Positions 1-11,727 of a stretch of 64,000 nt of DNA are shown here, in pieces. The translations under genes and the position numbers were made by a program. This DNA comes from Blasia pusilla (Eukaryota; Marchantiophyta; Marchantiopsida; Blasiales): contig CM114272.1 of NCBI GenBank assembly GCA_050084515.1, forward strand, positions 27,280,001-27,344,000, written 5' to 3'. The notes beneath the pieces are model-generated. The model made no database searches. It had not been told where the DNA came from and was given only the letters and a program-made list of their open reading frames with translations. The first letter of the stretch is position 1. Each line of letters begins with the position of its first letter.

Positions 1-3000
1 CAGCCGTCTACTAGCTTTTTTTTTTTTGACATTATTTTCCACCTGCTTATTCACGGATGGAGAACTTATTTGTCTAATGCTTTGTAAGGCTCGAGCACAA
101 CTTCCGGTGTTCCAAATCCCGGATCGGTGGATCCATGCTCCGATGGATAAAGCTAGATAGTCTCTACAATTCTGCCCGGGAATTTACATGTAGGGCGGGA
201 CCTCCTTACTTGGAGGAAGGGAGAAGTCACGTGCCTTGATGCAAACACTCATCGAGCTCTGCTCGAGGCCAGATCACTTGGTCTTTGACTTAGTGGGCCT
301 ATCAGGCGCGATATCGAGGCGCGTGGCATAGTGGCGAGGAACATTCTGCCTTGAGGAAGGCCAAAACTTTTTGACCTTTGCAAAGAGGCAAAGCGGATTC
401 GAGAGGCTAGTGGGAGTATACAACTCTCCTCCAAAGCCGACAGCTCTAGTTTCAGAACCACCATTGATAGTGACACCATTGTCACTTCCTACTATTCTAA
501 AAATCAAGAGGAAAAGCCGATAGTAATTCTGGAAGAAGACACGTTGGGAGCGCGTGGAGAGGGTGCAAAACATCTTTCTACAAGAAGAATTGGGTGTAAG
601 AAACCAAACAAAGTATGCTATTGGTAAATGGTAAATGGTAAATAGATCAAGCCAAGTGGGACCCAAAGGGTCAAAAAGGCTGAAAAACACATTACAAGTC
701 ATTCATTGTGACCCTGAAAAAAATCCTTAAGACCTTCTCTAGCTCTGACCTAGAGCACTTGAGCGATGAATGATGGCGTCCCTAATATAACAACCTAAAT
801 CATAAGGCACTAGCTGTAGTAAAGAATAGAAATTCTCACATCTACTTTATGAGCTAGTCCTATTTCTCCATACCTTGGACATGTAACAAACACATGCTCT
901 TCATCCTCAATATTTTCTCCGTCACATAACCTACAAATTCGTTCACTTCTATCGTTTTAAACCATCGTCCTTCCTCAATTCCTAGCCTATGAGACCCAGT
1001 TCTATGGCGTGCGATAATATGTAAAAGAACGTGGAGATCCCCATAAGTAGGTATCCTTGTTCACAATATACAAGCATAGGATTAACATGAAGTTGATAAA
1101 ACTCCATTTTGGTGCCCTTTGCTCCAAATGATGTTGAGAGATTTTCATGTACATGCTCACGGAGGGCCATCGGTTTCAAGTCCCAATCGCGTCTTGCCAC
1201 ATTCCACTTTGAAGACCAAGTCACCACATCCGCCATCCACCCCTATGGGCGTGTGGCTCGCAAAGCTTGATGAGGAGGCGAGAAACATCAAGAGATCTCA
1301 CCCTTGCGATGTAAGTGATGGTCAAGTAAAGAACTTCACTTCTAGAGGAAGAAAACATTTCCATAAGAAGAATAGCATCACGGAGTTTGGTTTCTTACAC
1401 CCAATTCCTCTTGTAGAAAGATCTTTTGCACTCTTTCCACGCGCTCCCAACCTGTCTTCTTACAACTAGGGCCCCAAACTTGGGTCCCATATAAGACCAC
1501 AAACAACACTAAGCTCCTAAATAAAATTTCCTAAGACTCCAAGACACAAGATGAGCTCTTCTACAGGTTTAAAAATGAATATAGAGCTTTGTAACCTTTG
1601 CTTCTACTCTCTTTTGCGCAAAGTGCCCAACTATAGTCATGAGAGAAATCGATGCCTAGATATTTGTAACTCTTCACTTGTTCTAATTGTAGACCTTTGT
1701 AAAAGAACGAGAACTTGGATCTAGTACCCACTATAATGACTTTAGACTTCTCCATATTAACCTCCATCGATTTAGGTACAAAACCTTGCCAAAGTGTCGA
1801 GGTGCTTTTGTAAACTAATGCCATCACGTGCTAGTAATATGATATCATCTGCATACAATAGAGCTTTGATGACAAAGTCCCCAGGCTTGACCCTTCACTA
1901 TCACATTCTTCCAACCACTTTTCGATATCATCTGAAAACTCCAAAAAGTGTAGGGAGAGAGGGCAACCTTGAATGACTCAATGGTGCTCAAGATCTCTTG
2001 AGTTTGTGAACCTTTGATCTTGGCCCGAGCGGAATGGTATAACGTGGCCACGGCTGCTAGGAGATTTTGTGGAACTCAATGGCCTTTCCCATAAGAGCTT
2101 GCGAGTCTGTATCAAAAGCTTTCTTGAAATCGATGAAGCCATAAAACAAAGCTTTTCCATTGCCCTTAGATTTCTCCCATAAAACACGCAAGGCCAAGAT
2201 ATGATCGATGGTGTTATATGTTGGCGAAAACCAGCTTGGACCCGTGCTCTCTTTTGGAAAGACTCTTGTCCATGTGCTCAACCGACTCCACCAATTTCCC
2301 AAACAACTTGGCAAAAACACTACCCACCATGATAGTGCGATAGTTTGTTACCAAGTCCTTCCCTCCTTCCTTCTGATTTGTGAATAGGGACAATCTCCGT
2401 AGCGACCAGGTTGAAGGAAAACCATAGATAAGCAGACATCACCCAATAATTTGGTGAGGATCGGTCCAATACAATCTCCTCCCCACTTGAAAAGTTCAAT
2501 AGAAAGACCATCCAAATCCTCACATTTACCATTCGCCAATCTTCTTAGTTGAGTCGTCACCTCTCCTTGGAGAATAAGCCGAGGTAGGTATCCCTTCACA
2601 ACGTGGCATAGGCGTAGCATCGGGAAGAAATAGAGCTTTTAGGCAAAAGATATCAAAGACTTGGGATCAAAAATAGGTTTTGAAGACCGTACTACTAACC
2701 GTCTCAAAATGATTTGGGGTCCTCATGCGGCTCCTTGTCAAGGACTCTTGTTTTCGCCAAGAAAGCTCGTTTCTTAGATTTCACCAAGTATTTGTAAAGG
2801 CTCGTCATAATAAGCCGACTTGGGATATCAAAGATTTATCAGATGCTCGTGCCCTTGCTTGCTTGCATTGAGTCAAACCACCCATTACAAGGCAGCCTCC
2901 TAGCACTTCTATCCTGGGCGCGAAAAAGAACTTAGATGCACTGCTTGTTTTTGAGCAATTCCGTTAGTTGCATACTTGCCGTGTTTGGATCAGGGCTCCA

Positions 3001-3905
3001 TACAATGCGAGTCAAGTGTTCTTGTAAATGTAGCATATAAAGATCTTTTACAGGATCTAAGCAAAACTTGGAGAAGCTAAAATAGATTGACATGTCGAGA
3101 GAGGAATTTCCTTTGACAAGTGTGAGAGAGAGAGTAAACAAGAGAGGTGCATGATCTGATTCAGGTGAGGTTCTAGAATATCAAATGTAGAGATAAGAGA
3201 AGAGAGCTATCGTGAGGCGAGGGCGACGAAGATAATCGATGGTGCTAGCGCCGGTAGAGGAGAAACACGTATTGGGTGAGTTGGGAAAATGAGAGGTTCC
3301 ATGCCGTGCTTTGCGCCGTTAAAGCGAAGTGCCGTTCTTCTTTTCTTCGTGATGCCGTTATGTGGCGAAGCGCCGTAAAGAAACGAGCCGTTAAGCTTTT
3401 TGAGACCGTTATTGCATTTTCCTCTCCTCTAAGGCAAATCCTTGATCTTCCATCTCTCGCCTTGTCCTAGGAGAGCCGTGATTCACTTATTCTTCTTCAT
3501 AATCATAATCAAAACCATAATATACAAAGTCTTCGTTGAATAAAAAGATATATTCTTCAAGATTACAAAATTGTGGGTATCACGGTTGCAAGTAACTTTG
3601 CTTTTCCACATGTTTCTAGAGTGATGCAACCCGTGCTGAAAGCGACGGCTTGCTCTCATATTAGGAACTTCTCAACTCTGAACAATTGTATTCAGTTTCA
3701 AGCCAACCATCGGACTCCGAGCGGATGGAGGTTCATCGACAAGATGAGCAACCTGTCGGCTTTTCGACGGGTTGCTCATAAAAAATTCACTTAGAGTTGT
3801 AAAACAACCCGTCGAACTCCGACAGGTTGCTCCTCTGCCTAGCCAAGTGAGCAACTGTCGGATCCCAACTGAGTTGCATATTGTGTCACTATATTGAGAG
3901 TAGAC
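1..3905. repeat. Array unit 1 (3905 bp)
   Basis: This is a left-type unit. The T-rich tract at 16-27 is a pure run of 12 T. The 91-bp inverted copy is at 532-622 and its partner in the LINE body is at 1371-1462. All eight variable CTTCG sites between 3300 and 3480 read CCG here. The non-coding part (1-738 and 3471-3905) holds no recognised gene. Confidence 0.95.
739..3470 (-). pseudogene. LINE remnant, unit 1: APE C-terminus, RT, zinc-binding tail
   Basis: Minus-strand frames give, from N to C, the end of an APE endonuclease (STIDY at 3229-3246, SDHAPL at 3144-3162), a linker (2932-3141), RT finger sequence (2348-2620), the FIDFKKAFD box (inside 2057-2320), YADD (1844-1855), palm and thumb (1561-1827) and C-terminal sequence (982-1236). 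At least six frame changes separate these pieces. This copy is unusual because the endonuclease-RT linker reads through in one frame: it lacks one G at each of two sites that the other copies have. It may once have encoded the retrotransposition ORF2 protein, but it is not functional as written. The upstream limit at 3470 is approximate. Confidence 0.85.
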
Positions 3906-3917
3906 CAGCCGTCTACT
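3626..3917. repeat. Dyad-site cluster, unit 1/2 junction
   Basis: The central dyad is well formed, with a 6-nt loop one T longer than in the other units. The last GAGCAAC dyad is degraded: its left arm has lost a C and its right arm reads CCCAACTGAGTTGC, so only about half of the stem can pair. The cluster ends in the AGTAGAC/GTCTACT hairpin that marks the boundary. Confidence 0.8.
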
Positions 3918-6900
3918 AGCTTTTTCTTTTTTTTGACATTATTTTCCACCTGCTTATTCACGGATGGAGAACTTATTTGTCTAATGCTTTGTAAGGCTCG
4001 AGCACAACTTCCGGGTGTTCCAAATCCCGGATCCGGTGGATCCATGCTCCGATGGATAAAGCTAGATAGTCTCTACAATTACCTTACAGGGGAATTTACA
4101 TGTAGGGCGGGACCTCCTTACTTGGAGGAAGGGAGAAGTCACGTGCCTTGATGCAAACACTCATCGAGCTCTGCTCGAGGCGATCACTTGGTCTTTGACT
4201 TAGTGGGCCTATCAGGGCGAGTATCGAGGCGCGTGGCATAGTGGCGAGGAACATTCTGCCTTGAGGAAGGCCAAAACTTTTTGACCTTTGCAAAGAGGCA
4301 AAGGCGGATTACGAGAGGCTAGTGGGAGTATACAACTCTCCTCCAAAGCCGACAGACTCTAGTTTCAGAACCACCATTGATAGTGACACCATTGTCACTT
4401 CCTACTATTCTAAAAATCAAGAGGAAAAGCCGATAGTAATTCGGAAGAAGACACGTTGGGAGCGCGTGGAGAGGGTGCAAAACATCTTTCTACAAGAAGA
4501 ATTGGGTGTAAGAAACCAAACCGTATGCTATTGGTAAATGGTAAATGGTAAATAGATCAAGCCCGTGGGACCCAAAGGGTCAAAAGGCTGAAAAACACAT
4601 TACAAGTCATTCATTGACCCTGAAAAAAATCCTTAAGACCTTCTCCTAGCTACGACCTAGAGCACTTGAGCGATGAATGATGGCGTCCCTAATATAACAA
4701 CCTAAATCATAAGGCACTATTTGTAGTAAAGAATAGAAATTCTCCACATCTACTTTATGAGCTAGTCCCATTTCTCCATACCTTGGACATGTAACAAACA
4801 CATGCTCTTCATCCTCAATATTTTCTCGTCACATAACCTACAAATTCGTTCACTTCTATCAGTTTTAAACCATCGTCCTTCCTCAATTCCTAGCCTATGA
4901 GACCAGTTCTATGACGTGCGATAATATGTAAAGAACGTGGAGATCCCCCATAAGTAGGTATCCTTGTTCACAATATACAAGCATAGGATTAACATGAAGT
5001 TGATAAAACTCCATTTTGGTGCCCCTTGCTCCAAATGATGTTGAGAGATTGCTATGCATACATGCTCACGGAGGGCCATCGGTTTCAAGTCCCAATCGCG
5101 TCTTGCCACATTCCACTTTGAAGACCAAGTCACCACATCCGCCATCCACCCTATGGAGCGTGTGGCTGCAAAGCTTGATGAGGAGGCGAGAAACATCAAG
5201 AGATCTCACCCTTGCGATGTAAGTGATGGTCAAGTAAAGAACTTCACTTCTAGAGGAAGAAAACTGTTTCGCAAGAAGAATAGCATCACGGAGTTTGGTT
5301 TCTTACACCCAATTCCTCTTGTAGAAAGATCTTTTGCACTCTTTCCACGCTCCCAACTGTCTTCTTACAACTAGGGCCCCAAACTTGGGTCCCATATAAG
5401 ACCAAACAACACTAAGCTCCTAAATAAGAATTTCCTAAGACTCCAAGACACAAGATGAGCTCTTCTACACGGTTTAAAAATGAATATAGAGCTTTGTAAC
5501 CTGCTTCTACTCTCTTTTGCATAAAGTGCCCAACTATAGTCATGAGAGAAATCGATGCCTAGATATTTGTAACTCTTCACTTGTTCTAATTGTAGACCTT
5601 TGTAAAAAAACGAGAACTTGGATCTAGTACCCACTATAATGACTTTAGACTTCTCCATATTAACCTCCATCTGATTCTGGGTACAAAACCTTGCCAAAGT
5701 GTCGAGGTGCTTTTGTAAACTAATGCCATCACGTGCTAGTAATATGATATCATCTGCATACAATAGAGCTTTGATGACAAAGTCCCAGGCTTGACCCCTT
5801 CACTATCACATTCTTCCAACCACTTTTCGATATCATCTCTGAAAACTCCAAAAAGTGTAGGGAGAGAGGGCAACCTTGAATGACTCAATGGTGCTCAAGA
5901 TCTCTTGAGTTGTGAACCTTTGATCTTGGCCCGACGGAATGGTATAACGTGGCCCACGGCTGCTAGGAGATTTTGTGGAACTCAATGGCCTTTCCCATAA
6001 GAGCTTGCGAGTCTGGTATCAAAAGCTTTCTTGAAATCGATGAAGCCCATAAAACAAAGCTTTTCCATTGCCCTTAGATTTCTCCCATAAAACACGCAAG
6101 GCCAAGATATGATCGATGGTGTTATATGTTGGCGAAAACCAGCTTGGACCGTGCTCTCTTTTGGAAAGACTCTGTCCATGTGCTCAACCGACTCCACCAA
6201 TTTCCCAAACAACTTGGCAAAAACACTACCCACCATGATAGTGCGATAGTTTGTTACCAAGTCCTTCCCTCCTTCCTTCCTGATTTGTGAATAGGGACAA
6301 TCTCCGTAGCGACCAGGTTGAAGGAAAACCATAGATAGCGACATCACCCAATAATTTGGTGAGGATCGGTCCAATACAATCTCCTCCCCACTTGAAAAGT
6401 TCAATAGAAAGACCATCCAAATCCTCACATTTACCATTCGCCAATCTTCTTGGTTGAGTCGTCACCTCTCCTTGAGAGAATAAGCCAGGTAGGTATCCCT
6501 TCAGCGTAGCATAGGCGTAGCATCGGGAAGAAATAGAGCTTTCGGCAAAAGATATCAAAGACTTGGGATCAAAAATAGGTTTTGAAGACCGTACTACTAA
6601 CCGTCTCCAAAATGATTTGGGGTCCTCATGCGGCTCCTTGTCAGGACTCTTGTTTTCGCCGCAAGAAAGCTCGTTTCTTAGATTTCACCAAGTATTTGTA
6701 AAGGCTCGTCATAATAAGCCCGACTTGGGATATCAAAGATTTATCAGATGCTCGTGCCCTTGCTTGCTTGCATTGAGTCAAACCACCCATTACAAAGCGA
6801 CCTCCTAGCACTTCTATCCCTGTGGCGCGAAAAGAACTTAGATGCACCTTGTTTTTGAGCAATTCCGTTAGTTGCATACTTGCCGTGTTTGGATCAGGGC

Positions 6901-7808
6901 TCCATACAATCTGAGTCAAGTGTTCTTGTAAATGTAGCATATAAAGATCTTTTACCAGGATCTAAGCAAAACTTGGGAGAAGCTAAAATAGATTGACATG
7001 TCGAGAGAGAATTTCCTTTGACGGTGAGAGAGAGAGTAAACAAGAGAGGTGCATGATCTGATTCAGGTGAGGTTCTAGAATATCAAATGTAGAGATAAGA
7101 GAAGAGAGCTATCGCGAGGCGGGCGAAGAGATAATCGATGGTGCTAAGCGCGGTAGAGAGAAACACGTATTGGAGTGAGAGTTGGGAAAATGAGAGGTTC
7201 CATACCGTGCTTTTGCGCCGTTAAAGCGAAGTGCCCGTTCTTCTTTTCTTCGTGATGCTTCGTTATGTAGCGAAAGCGCCGTGAAACGAGCCGTTAAGCT
7301 TTTTGAGACCGTTATTGCATTTTCCTCTCCTCTAAGGCAAATCCTTGATCTTCCATCTCTCTGCCTTGTCCTAGGAGCTTCGTGATTCACTTATTCTTCT
7401 TCATAATCATAATCAAAACCATAATATACAAGAGTCTTCGTTGAATAAAAGATATATTCTTCAAGATTACAAAATTGTGGGTATCACGGTTGCAAGTAGC
7501 ACTTGCTTTTCCACATGTTTCTAGAGTGATGCAACCCGTCTGAAAGCGGCGGCTTGCTCTCATATTAGGAACTTCTCAACTCTGAACAATTGTATTCAGT
7601 TTCAAGCCAACCATCGGACTCAAGCGGATGGAGGTTACATCGACAAGATGAGCAACCTGTCGGCTTTCGGCGGGTTGCTCATAAAAAATTCACTTAGAGT
7701 TGTAAAACAACCCGTCGAACTCCGGCAGGTTGCTCCTCTGCCTAGCCAAGTGAGCAACCTGCCGGATCCCAACGAGTTGCATATTGTGTCACTATATTGA
7801 GAGTAGAC
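3906..7808. repeat. Array unit 2 (3903 bp)
   Basis: Left-type unit. The site before the CGGGGAATTT block reads accttacagggg at about 4080, unlike any other unit, which shows how variable that position is. CTTCG sites are mixed, with two in the long form and the rest as CCG. Nothing gene-like is recognised in 3906-4645 or 7375-7808. Confidence 0.95.
4646..7374 (-). pseudogene. LINE remnant, unit 2
   Basis: The catalytic YADD box (5749-5760) sits in a 130-codon open stretch (5371-5763) that runs through the palm into the thumb. A second stretch (5982-6437, 151 codons) covers the AGFR box and FIDFKKAFD but changes frame inside. The C-terminal zinc-binding part is cut by a missing C in the ttttctccgtcac block near 4828, so the CxxC pair and the downstream H/C ligands are in different frames. 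A 93-codon frame at 7109-7390 covers the end of the APE domain. Confidence 0.85.
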
Positions 7809-7820
7809 CAGCCGTCTACT
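7531..7820. repeat. Dyad-site cluster, unit 2/3 junction
   Basis: Three half-sites carry the same kind of transition here: CGACGGG has become CGGCGGG, CCGACAGG has become CCGGCAGG, and CTGTCGG has become CTGCCGG. In the last dyad the left arm now reads CTGCCGG while the right arm is the degraded CCCAACGAGTTGC form. Confidence 0.8.
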
Positions 7821-10800
7821 AGCTTTTTCTTTTTCTGACATTATTTTCCACCTGCTTATTCACGGATGGAGAACTTATTTGTCTAATGCTTTGTAAGGCT
7901 CGAGCACAACTTCCGGTGTTCCAAATCCGGATCAGTGGATCCATGCTCCGATGGATAAAGCTAGATAGTCTCTACAATTCTGCCGGGAATTTACATGTAG
8001 GGCGGGACCTCCTTACTTGGAGGAAAGGAGAAGTCACGTGCCTTGATGCAAACACTCATCGAGCTCTGCTCGAGGCAGGTCACTTGGTCTTTGACTTAGT
8101 GGGCCTATCAAGAAGCGATGTCGAGGCGCGTGGCATAGTGGCGAGGAACATTCTCGCCTTGAGGAAGGCCAAAACTTTTTGACCTTTGCAAAGAGGCAAA
8201 GCGGATTCGAGAGGCTAGTGGGAGTATACAACTCTCCTCCAAAGCCGAAAGCGGCTCTAGTTTCAGAACCACCATTGTCACTTCCTACTATTCTAAAAAT
8301 CAAGAGGAAAAGCCGATAGTAATTGCGGAAGAAGACACGTTGGGAGCGCGTGGAGAGGGTGCAAAACATCTTTCTACAAGAAGAATTGGGTGTAAGAAAC
8401 CAAACCGTATGCTATTGGTAAATGGTAAATGGTAAATAGATCAAGCCAAAGTGGGACCCAAAGGGTCAAAAGGCTGAAAAACACATTACAAGTCATTCAT
8501 TGGTGACCCTGAAAAAAATCCTTAAGACCTTCTCTAGCTCTGACCTAGAGCACTTGAGCGATGAATGATGGCGTCCCTAATATAACAACCTAAATCATAA
8601 GGCACTATTTTGTAGTAAAGAATAGAAATTCTCCACATCTACTTTATGAGCTAGTCCCATTTCTCCATACCTTGGACATGTAACAAACACATGCTCTTCA
8701 TCCTCAATATTTTCTCCGTCACATAACCTACAAATTCGTTCACTTCTATCAGTTTTAAACCATCGTCCTTCCTCAATTCCTAGCCTATGAGACCCAGTTC
8801 TATGACGTGCGATAATATGTCGTAAAACGTGGAGATCCCATAAGTAGGTATCCTTGTTCACAATATACAAGCATAGGATTAACATGAAGTTGATAAAACT
8901 CCATTTTGGTGCCCCCTTGCTCCAAATGATGTTGAGATTGCTACATACATGCTCACGGAGGGCCATCGGTTTCAAGTCCCAATCGCGTCTTGCCACATTC
9001 CACTTTGAAGACCAAGTCACACATCCGCCATCCACCCTATGGGCGTGTGGCTGCAAAGCTTGATGAGGAGGCGAGAAACATCAAGAGATCTCACCCTTGC
9101 GATGTAAGTGATGGTCAAGTAAAGAACTTCAGCTTCTAGAGGAAGAAAACACATTTCAAGAAGAATAGCATCACGGAGTTTGGTTTCTTACACCCAATTC
9201 CTCTTGTAGAAAGATCTTTTGCACTCTTTCCACGCGCTCCCAACTGTCTTCTTACAACTAGGGCCCCAAACTTGGGTCCCATATAAGACCACCGACAACA
9301 CTAAGCTCCTAAATAAGAATTTCCTAAGACTCCAAGACACAAGATGAGCTCTTCTACACCGGTTTAAAAATGAATATAGAGCTTTGTAACTGCACTTCTA
9401 CTCTCTTTTGCATAAAGTGCCCAACTATAGTCATGAGAGAAATCGATGCCTAGATATTTGTAACTCTTCACTTGTTCTAATTGTAGACCTTTGTAAAAGA
9501 ACGAGAACTTGGATCTAGTACCCACTATAATGACTTTAGACTTCTCCATATTAACCTCCATCTGATTAGGTACAAAACCTTGCCAAAGTGTCGAGGTGCT
9601 TTTGTAAACTAATGCCATCACGTGCTAGTAATATGATATCATCTGCATACAATAGAGCTTTGATGACAAAGTCCCCAGGCTTGACCCCTTCACTATCACA
9701 TTCTTCCAACCACTTTTCGATATCATCTATGAAAACTCCAAAAAGTGTAGGGGAGAGAGGGCAACCTTGAATGACTCAATGGTGCTCAAGATCTCTTGAG
9801 TTTGTGAACCTTTGATCTTGGCCCGAACGGAATGGTATAACGTGGCCCACGGCTGCTAGGAGATTTTGTGGAACTCCAATGGCCTTTCCATAAGAGCTTG
9901 CGAGTGCTGTATCAAAAGCTTTCTTGAAATCGATGAAGCCGCAAAACAAAGCTTTTCCATTGCCCTTAGATTTCTCCCATAAAACACGCAAGGCCAAGAT
10001 ATGATCGATGGTGTTATATGTTGGACGAAAACCAGCTTGGACCCGTGCTCTCTTTTGGAAAGACTCTGTCCATGTGCTCAACGACTCCACCAATTTCCCA
10101 AACAACTTGGCAAAAACACTACCCACCATGATAGTGCGATAGTTTGTTACCAAGTCCTTCCCTCCTTCCTTCTGATTTGTGAATAGGGACAATCTCCCGT
10201 AGCGACCAGGTTGAAGGAAAACCATAGATATGACATCACCCAATAATTTGGTGAGGATCGGTCCAATACAATCTCCTCCCCACTTGAAAAGTTCAATAGA
10301 AAGACCATCCAAATCCTCACATTTACCATTCGCCAATCTTCTTAGTTGAGTCGTCACCTCTCCTTGAGAGAATAAGCCAGGTAGGTATCCCTTCACAACG
10401 TGGCATAGACGTAGCATCGGGGAAGAAATAGAGCTTTTCGGCAAAAGATATCAAAGACTTGGGATCAAAAATAGGTTTTGAAGACCGTACTACTAACCGT
10501 CTCCAAAATGATTTGGGGTCCTCATGCACTCCTTGTCAAGGACTCTTGTTTTTCGCCCATAAGAAAGCTCGTTTCTTAGATTTCACCAAGTATTTGTAAA
10601 GGCTCGTCATAATAAGCCGACTTGGGATATCAAAGATTTATCAGATGCTCGTGCCCTTGCTTGCTTGCATTGAGTCAAACCACCCATTACAAAGGCTGAC
10701 CTCCTAGCACTTCTATCCTGTGGCGCGAAAAGAACTTAGATGCTGCTTGTTTTTGAGCAATTCCGTTAGTTGCATACTTGCCGTGTTTGGATCAGGGCTC

Positions 10801-11715
10801 CATACAATCTGAGTCAAGTGTTCTTGTAAATGTAGCATATAAAGATCTTTTACCAGGATCTAAGCAAAACTTGGGAGAAGCTAAAATAGATTGACATGTC
10901 GAGAGAGAATTTCCTTTGTGGTGAGAGAGAGAGTAAACAAGAGAGGTGCATGATCTGATTCAGGCTGAGGTTCTAGAATATCAAATGTAGAGATAAGAGA
11001 AGAGAGCTATCGGCGAGGCGAGGGCAGAAGATAATCGATGGTGCTAAGCGCCGGTAGAGGAGAAACACGTATTGGGTGAGAGTTGGGAAAATGAGAGGTT
11101 CCATACCGCCGTGCTTTGCGCCGTTAAAAAGCGAAATGCCGTTCTTCTTTTCTTCGTGATGCTTCGTTATGTGGCGAAGCACTTAAGTAAACGAGCCGTT
11201 AAGCTTTTTGAGACCGTTATTGCATTTTCCTCTCCTCTAAGGCAAATCCTTGATCTTCCATCTCTCTGCCTTGTCCTAGGAGCCGTGATTCACTTATTCT
11301 TCTTCATAATCATAATCAAAACCATAATATACAAGAGTCTTCGTTGAATAAAAGATATATTCTTCAAGATTACAAAATTGTGGGTATCACGATTTGCAAG
11401 CAAGTAACCTTTGCTTTTCCACATGTTTCTAGAGTGATGCAACCCGTCTGAAAGCGGCGGCTTGCTCTCATATTAGGAACTTCTCAACTCTGAACAATTG
11501 TATTCAGTTTCAAGCCAACCATCGGACTCCGACAGATGGAGGTTCTGTCGACAAGATGAGCAACCTGTCGGCTTTCGACGGGTTGCTCATAAAAATTCAC
11601 TTAGAGTTGTAAAACAACCCGTCGAACTCCGACAGGTTGCTCCTCTGCCTAGCCAAGTGAGCAACCTGCCGGATCCCAACGAGTTGCATATTGTGTCACT
11701 ATATTGAGAGTAGAC
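7809..11715. repeat. Array unit 3 (3907 bp)
   Basis: Left-type unit. The 3' flank lacks the short gatagtgacacc stretch near 8275 that other units carry between two copies of accattg or attgtca; this looks like a 15-18 nt deletion between short direct repeats. No gene is recognised in 7809-8533 or 11280-11715. Confidence 0.95.
8534..11279 (-). pseudogene. LINE remnant, unit 3
   Basis: The zinc-binding tail is open for 153 codons (8595-9056) and keeps the CRLC pair and the EEHVFVTC ligands. A 222-codon stretch (9776-10444) runs from the pre-RT region through the LANGKCEDLDGLS finger motif, the QAGFRPTYNTIDH box and FIDFKKAFD, though its C-terminal end leaves the RT frame. YADD is at 9638-9649. 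Frame breaks fall between palm and thumb and between thumb and zinc region. Confidence 0.86.
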
Positions 11716-11727
11716 CAGCCGTCTACT
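11439..11727. repeat. Dyad-site cluster, unit 3/4 junction
   Basis: The central 15-bp dyad is complete with the standard GCTTT loop. The last dyad pairs CTGCCGG with the degraded CCCAACGAGTTGC arm. Confidence 0.8.

Noticed and set aside
9588-9770. Recurring 60-130 codon plus-strand frames opposite the RT region (for example beginning MSRCFCKLMPSRASN)
   Set aside because: They are antisense shadows of the RT palm on the minus strand and recur only because the units are copies.
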